Assembly: GCF_042683685.1 (NCBI RefSeq)
Contig: NZ_JBHUOP010000002.1
Location: 681,856 to 745,855 of the forward strand
Source of the DNA: Timonella corticicola
Lineage (GTDB): Bacteria; Actinomycetota; Actinomycetes; Actinomycetales; Cellulomonadaceae
DNA: 64,000 nt
Direction: 5' to 3'
Under the pieces are notes generated by a model that saw only the letters and a program-made list of their open reading frames with translations, did not search any database and had not been told where the DNA came from. Positions 60,325-64,000 of this stretch are shown in pieces. How positions within the stretch are numbered: position 1 is the first letter of the stretch; every line of letters starts with the position of its first letter. The position numbers and the translations under genes are program-made.

Positions 60325-63300
60325 CTATTTCACGCGAACCTTTGCGATGGCTGAACCTTGAGCCTTCAGAGTGGTGCTGCCGAGGTAACGTACAGTCACT
60401 TTGGCGGTACCCTTCTTTTTGAACGTAGGCAGCTTCACCTTCGCAGTTCCTTGCTGCCTAGCCTTCAAGGTGACGGTTTTGACCGTCTTTCCATTTACGC
60501 GGATCTGTACCTTTCCAGTCGGTTTCACGGAGGTTCCGGGGACTTTGACCCTGATGGTTGCAGTCAGTGCGGTGACAGCGCGTTTGGCACTGCTCTTGGA
60601 GAGTTTGAGCGTGACTTTGGTCTTCGCTTTTGCCACCGAAAGAGTCTTGGTTACCTTGGCGGCAGACGTGGTTGAATTGCCCAGATACCTGGCTTCGACT
60701 TTGTGCTGTCCTACCCTCAGGGCCTTCGACAGGTTCACGCTCGCCACGCCCTTTGCCGACAGGTTCACGGTCTTGAACTTCTTGCCGGCCACATAGAACG
60801 TGACTTTTCCAGAAGCCGCCTTGCCGTTGCTCTTCACCGCGGCCGTGGCCTTACGAGCCACTCCATAACTGGTGTTTTTGACGGTCAGTGCTGCATTCGC
60901 AGTCGACTTCGTGATCGTCACGGAAGACGTTGCCGAGGCTGGCGCGGTGCGCTCGTTGCCGAGGTAACGGACCTCAACCGTGTGTTTGCCCACGGAGAGC
61001 GACTTTGACAGTTCAACGGTGACGGTTCCGTCTGCGGCCAGGGCAACTGTCTTGAAGGCCTTGCCGTCAACGGATATGGCAACCTTTCCTGTCACCGGAG
61101 CACTGCCGGACTGCACCTTTACCTTGATCTTCGCGGCGTTACCGTGAGCGACGTTCGTCGTGGACAGGGCCACCTTCGCCTCACTCAGGTCCGCTTTGAT
61201 GACGTCGCCTAGCGCAAAGCTACCAGTGAGTGCCACCGGCGGCTTGAGGTAATCCTGGCTCGCGCCTGAGCTATACCACCATGCGCGAATATCTGGGCTC
61301 AAGAAGTCAATGAACTCCGCAGGGAATGAGTTTGGGTAGGTTGTGGCGTTCGCTGGGTTAGTGTACTTGCGTCCAGCGAAGTCTGGGGCCAGGTTGAATG
61401 TCGCTTGACCTCCTGTGGTGTGAGCGCTGAATGGGAAGGTTGCCACAGTGACTCGCTCGAACTCGGAGCGTTCGCCTGCACCATTGACCCACTGCACATC
61501 AAAGCTCAGGGTACCGGTGCCGGTGCCGTCTGCTTCCAGCACTGGGTTGGCAAAGATGAACTCGACTGGAGCGAGAGTGCCGTACGGGATGTATTGCACA
61601 ACGCCATCCCATGAGGCGTAGGCCTTGCCTGTCGCGGCGTGGTGCCAGCCGGTGCCGTTGGTGAACGTGAATACCGAATCACTGTCGAAGGCAGCTCCGT
61701 TGAAGCCGTACTTTTTGGAGAAGCTCTTTGCGTATTCGGAGATGCCCCAGGAGAACTTCGCCGATTGGATGCTGCGCGCTCCGTCTGGAGCGCTTGTCAC
61801 GGTTGGCTGCTTTGGGGTTTCAGGAGCCGTTGGGGTCTCGCCACCGGTGTTGTCATCCTCATCTGGGTCTTCCGGCAGGACTTCGCCATCTTCTGGAATG
61901 TCGCCAACCCGGTCGAGTATGCTCACTCGATCACCCCAGAATGGGTGCGTGACGTAGGCTCTCTCAGTCTCTTGGTCCACCTCGACCGCCCACACGTTGG
62001 CGTTCATGCTGCGAACGCCGTAAGGGGCGTCAGGAGCGATTTTGTCAGTGACTCCGAGGTCGCCGAAGTCAATGGTTTCCAGCACCTTTCGGGTTACCGG
62101 GTTCACCACGCTCAGGGTGTTCGACAGCCCATTGGTGACAAGAAGCAATCCGGTGGCATCCACGACAGCCATATCGCGAGCCGTGTTTCCCACGTCGATT
62201 TTCTGTGCGATCACGGAGCGGTCTTGCGTGTTGATGACCTTGACGCTCCAGGTTTCCCCATTTTTAGCGTTGAACAGTGCAAACAATCGATTGCGCTCAG
62301 CATCGAAAGTAAGTTGCTTCACCTTGGCTGCGGTTATGGAGAACCCTTCAAGGTAGGCGGATGTCTTCGTGTCGAACACGATGATCTTGTTCAGTACGGA
62401 ACTTGCCACGTATAGACGGTGTGATGCTGCGTCAAGTGCAAGTCCTGACAAGTCAGCCTGGTTGCTTTCCGGAACACGGTACTCGCTGAGTTCTTCAGTT
62501 TCCACGTTCAGTGCGTAGAGCGAGTCAGATGTGGTGCGATCTGACGTGGCTGCGCCAAAGTAGAGCACTTGGGCATCTGCGTCAAGAGTCAGGTTTTCTC
62601 CGTAGCGTGGAATGCCCCTGATCTCTTTGACCACTTCTTTTGTGTCAGTGTCGATGATGGTGATCGATGCAGTCTTCTCGTCATTGCTCTGTCCACGGTA
62701 GTGCAGGACGTAGAGTCGGGAAGCCTCGGTATCGATCACGAGTTCCTCCGGTTCTGCGGAGGTTGAGATCTTTAGGTCTGCCACCGCACCGGTCTTTGCG
62801 TCAAAGTAACCGATTCCTGCTTTCTCTGGCGAGTACGACGCAGCATAGTTGAAGGGAATCCACACCACATCGTGCTTGGCATCCCACGCTAGACTGCGTG
62901 GAGTGTATCCGGCATCCATTGTCGATCGGTATCCGTAGATCGCGTCTTCCGGTATTTCTGGTGGGGTTGGTTCGCCCGTACCAGGTTCCTCAACCTCTGG
63001 GGCCGGGTCAGTGCCTGGGGTGATGCTGAAGGTAATTGGCTCCAGCGCACTTCCGGCATCGCGTTTTACAGGGGCTTCGTCGTCTTTGGACGCGTAGTGC
63101 GCGAGGTAGGTGGTTCCTGCTTCGGTGATAGCCACGGGAACGTTCGTCCAGGTAAACGTGCCGTCTTGGGCGCTCGGCCCAATGTGGGTGAGGTCGAGCG
63201 TTGCGATGGCTACGTTACTGCCCGCCGTAGTGGGCAGTCCGGGGACCGAGGCATATGAACTGCCGGCGACGGTCTCTGCGATGAGGGAGCCGGTGTTTCC

Positions 63301-63714
63301 GGCGAGCACGATCCGCGGGTTTCTCAGGTAGAAGTAGTTGCCTGGTGTCTTACCGACTTCGCCGCTTTCTGGAATGACCCCGACCCGCACGGCCCCTGAG
63401 AAGTTGATCGTCCCGGTTTTGGTTTCCTGATCGTAACCAGATTTTGCGGTGTCCACCCGAAATAGTGCAGTGGTGTTGCCCGCTGACCAGGCTGCGGGTT
63501 CGTTTGCTTGACGATCACTGTCAGAGAAAACGCTGAGGTAGGTGGCATCTATCCCCCAACTCATCTCGCCGTTGGTTACATTCAACGCTTCAGCCTGGGC
63601 AGGGGCTGCTAGCCCCACCAGTGTCAGTGGTGCGAGCAGCGCGGTGGTAAGCACTACGGCGAGTGCTGCACCTGCTTTTCGCTTGAAGGTGTGTCGCACG
63701 GTCTCTACTTTCAT
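60325..63714 (-). CDS. Secreted HtaA-domain protein with central beta-propeller and C-terminal Ig-like repeats
   Basis: 1129 aa from the ATG at 63714 (GGGAG upstream); the frame is open 24 more codons. Signal peptide to about residue 41 (PAQA). First HtaA-like domain about 45-235 (NGEMSWGIDATYLSVFSDSD, FYLRNPRIVLAGNTGS). A seven-blade YVTN/YncE-like propeller follows, about 255-600 (RSLAWDAKHDVVWIPF, LVIDTEASRLYVLHYRG, LALDAASHRLYVASSV, MAVVDATGLLLVTNG). Second HtaA domain about 635-815 (AKFSWGISEYAKSFSKKYGF, FIFANPVLEADG). Three Ig-like repeats with KxTVRYLGS-type ends close it. HtaA domains of Corynebacterium bind heme at the surface; here heme or another ligand is inferred. There is no LPXTG motif. 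Confidence 0.85.
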   Translation of the reverse strand: MKVETVRHTFKRKAGAALAVVLTTALLAPLTLVGLAAPAQAEALNVTNGEMSWGIDATYLSVFSDSDRQANEPAAWSAGNTTALFRVDTAKSGYDQETKTGTINFSGAVRVGVIPESGEVGKTPGNYFYLRNPRIVLAGNTGSLIAETVAGSSYASVPGLPTTAGSNVAIATLDLTHIGPSAQDGTFTWTNVPVAITEAGTTYLAHYASKDDEAPVKRDAGSALEPITFSITPGTDPAPEVEEPGTGEPTPPEIPEDAIYGYRSTMDAGYTPRSLAWDAKHDVVWIPFNYAASYSPEKAGIGYFDAKTGAVADLKISTSAEPEELVIDTEASRLYVLHYRGQSNDEKTASITIIDTDTKEVVKEIRGIPRYGENLTLDADAQVLYFGAATSDRTTSDSLYALNVETEELSEYRVPESNQADLSGLALDAASHRLYVASSVLNKIIVFDTKTSAYLEGFSITAAKVKQLTFDAERNRLFALFNAKNGETWSVKVINTQDRSVIAQKIDVGNTARDMAVVDATGLLLVTNGLSNTLSVVNPVTRKVLETIDFGDLGVTDKIAPDAPYGVRSMNANVWAVEVDQETERAYVTHPFWGDRVSILDRVGDIPEDGEVLPEDPDEDDNTGGETPTAPETPKQPTVTSAPDGARSIQSAKFSWGISEYAKSFSKKYGFNGAAFDSDSVFTFTNGTGWHHAATGKAYASWDGVVQYIPYGTLAPVEFIFANPVLEADGTGTGTLSFDVQWVNGAGERSEFERVTVATFPFSAHTTGGQATFNLAPDFAGRKYTNPANATTYPNSFPAEFIDFLSPDIRAWWYSSGASQDYLKPPVALTGSFALGDVIKADLSEAKVALSTTNVAHGNAAKIKVKVQSGSAPVTGKVAISVDGKAFKTVALAADGTVTVELSKSLSVGKHTVEVRYLGNERTAPASATSSVTITKSTANAALTVKNTSYGVARKATAAVKSNGKAASGKVTFYVAGKKFKTVNLSAKGVASVNLSKALRVGQHKVEARYLGNSTTSAAKVTKTLSVAKAKTKVTLKLSKSSAKRAVTALTATIRVKVPGTSVKPTGKVQIRVNGKTVKTVTLKARQQGTAKVKLPTFKKKGTAKVTVRYLGSTTLKAQGSAIAKVRVK

Positions 63715-63827
63715 TGTGTTAAGTCTCCCGGAGTGGTGCTTTGTTCCTGCGATGATTTCCGACGATTTCTCGCCGCGTTTTGTCATGCGCGGTGTTGTTG
63801 AGCGGGTGGTTCATGGACGCGGCTAGA

Positions 63828-63858
63828 CCGCAGTTCCATGGGATTCATGGAACTGCGG
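63828..63858 (-). terminator. Terminator of the edge-truncated secreted-protein gene
   Basis: Perfect 13-bp stem ccgcagttccatg with a 5-nt loop, 20 bp after the stop at 63879 on the minus strand. No U-run follows, so confidence is moderate. Confidence 0.65.
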
Positions 63859-63878
63859 CCCTGGACGCGTCATCGTGG

Positions 63879-64000
63879 TCAGCGGCTGACTTTTTTCGTC
63901 GCCTTCGACGCCTTGACCACCGTGGTGTAACCAGACTTCTTACCAGTCACCTGCACCGTGATCTTCTTACCCCGCTGAGCCGCCTTCAAGGTGTACGTCT
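63879..64000 (-). CDS. C-terminus of a probable secreted Ig-like/choice-of-anchor protein (partial)
   Basis: Only the last 39 codons are inside the window. They read TYTLKAAQRGKKITVQVTGK, then KSGYTTVVKASKATKKVSR, then TGA. The LKAAxRGKKITVxVTGxKxGY pattern is the terminal beta-repeat found at the end of many secreted actinobacterial proteins. It ends Lys-rich, like the other secreted proteins here. The catalytic or binding part lies outside the window, so the function is unknown. Confidence 0.72.
   Translation of the reverse strand, partial: TYTLKAAQRGKKITVQVTGKKSGYTTVVKASKATKKVSR

Noticed and set aside
1..64000. tRNA, rRNA, transposase, integrase or phage genes
   Set aside because: I looked through the intergenic gaps for tRNA T-loops, rRNA sequence and recombinase motifs and found none I could support.

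Overview
The window is one stretch of a high-G+C Gram-positive chromosome. It looks like a chitin- and glucan-degrading actinobacterium, probably order Micrococcales (Cellulomonadaceae/Jonesiaceae-like). The evidence is: GTG starts with overlapping stop/start codons, MhuD-type heme degradation, a DtxR/IdeR iron box, the YkoFEDC thiamine-precursor transporter, a CebR-type operator, HtaA domains, and three secreted GH18 chitinases with CBM5/12 modules. The genus assignment is inference only. I see no rRNA, tRNA, CRISPR array, phage module or transposase; this is ordinary chromosome with several secreted-enzyme loci.

Layout. 1-387: 3' end of an ene-reductase. 635-5185: two tandem secreted chitinases, followed upstream by a large LuxR-type regulator (5587-7785) and a CCxxC protein. 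8555-9631: long gene-poor stretch with a strong orphan terminator. 9632-11165: a small Lys-rich secreted protein, an ABM-domain protein and an EI24 membrane protein. 11361-15973: TPP riboswitch plus ykoF-E-D-C, bracketed by two copies of a 75-bp repeat. 16268-21959: fructose PTS operon fruR-fruK-EIIA-EIIBC-ptsH-ptsI, which also carries the general PTS proteins. 22466-27489: MhuD, CitE-like lyase, MATE pump, APH-like kinase, LacI regulator. 27892-29661: third chitinase with several operator-like palindromes. 29840-33531: iron-box-controlled heterodimeric ABC transporter. 33929-36276: DHA2 efflux pump and an EF-G-binding (FBP/FusB-like) protein. 36444-42086: an 1880-residue multidomain secreted glycosidase. 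42725-45392: MetE-like methyltransferase and two paralogous TetR regulators. 45785-48986: LOG protein and a GH3 glucosidase with a CebR-type operator. 49216-53926: histidine kinase, response regulator, and ABC ATPase plus FtsX permease. 54015-55675: CsbD and an amidohydrolase. 55931-59447: SAM riboswitch, metF, metE. 59590-63714: small ORF and an HtaA/beta-propeller surface protein. 63879-64000: C-terminus of another secreted Ig-like-repeat protein.

How the genes fit together. The chitinases, the large glycosidase, the GH3 glucosidase and the fructose PTS form a polysaccharide-to-sugar theme controlled by LacI/CebR-like and CRP-like sites. The MhuD enzyme, the DtxR-box ABC pair and the HtaA protein form an iron/heme theme. 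Thiamine and methionine supply are each under riboswitch control (TPP, SAM). Convergent gene pairs are separated by strong hairpin terminators, and a few intergenic gaps carry repeated or very long palindromes that no gene explains.
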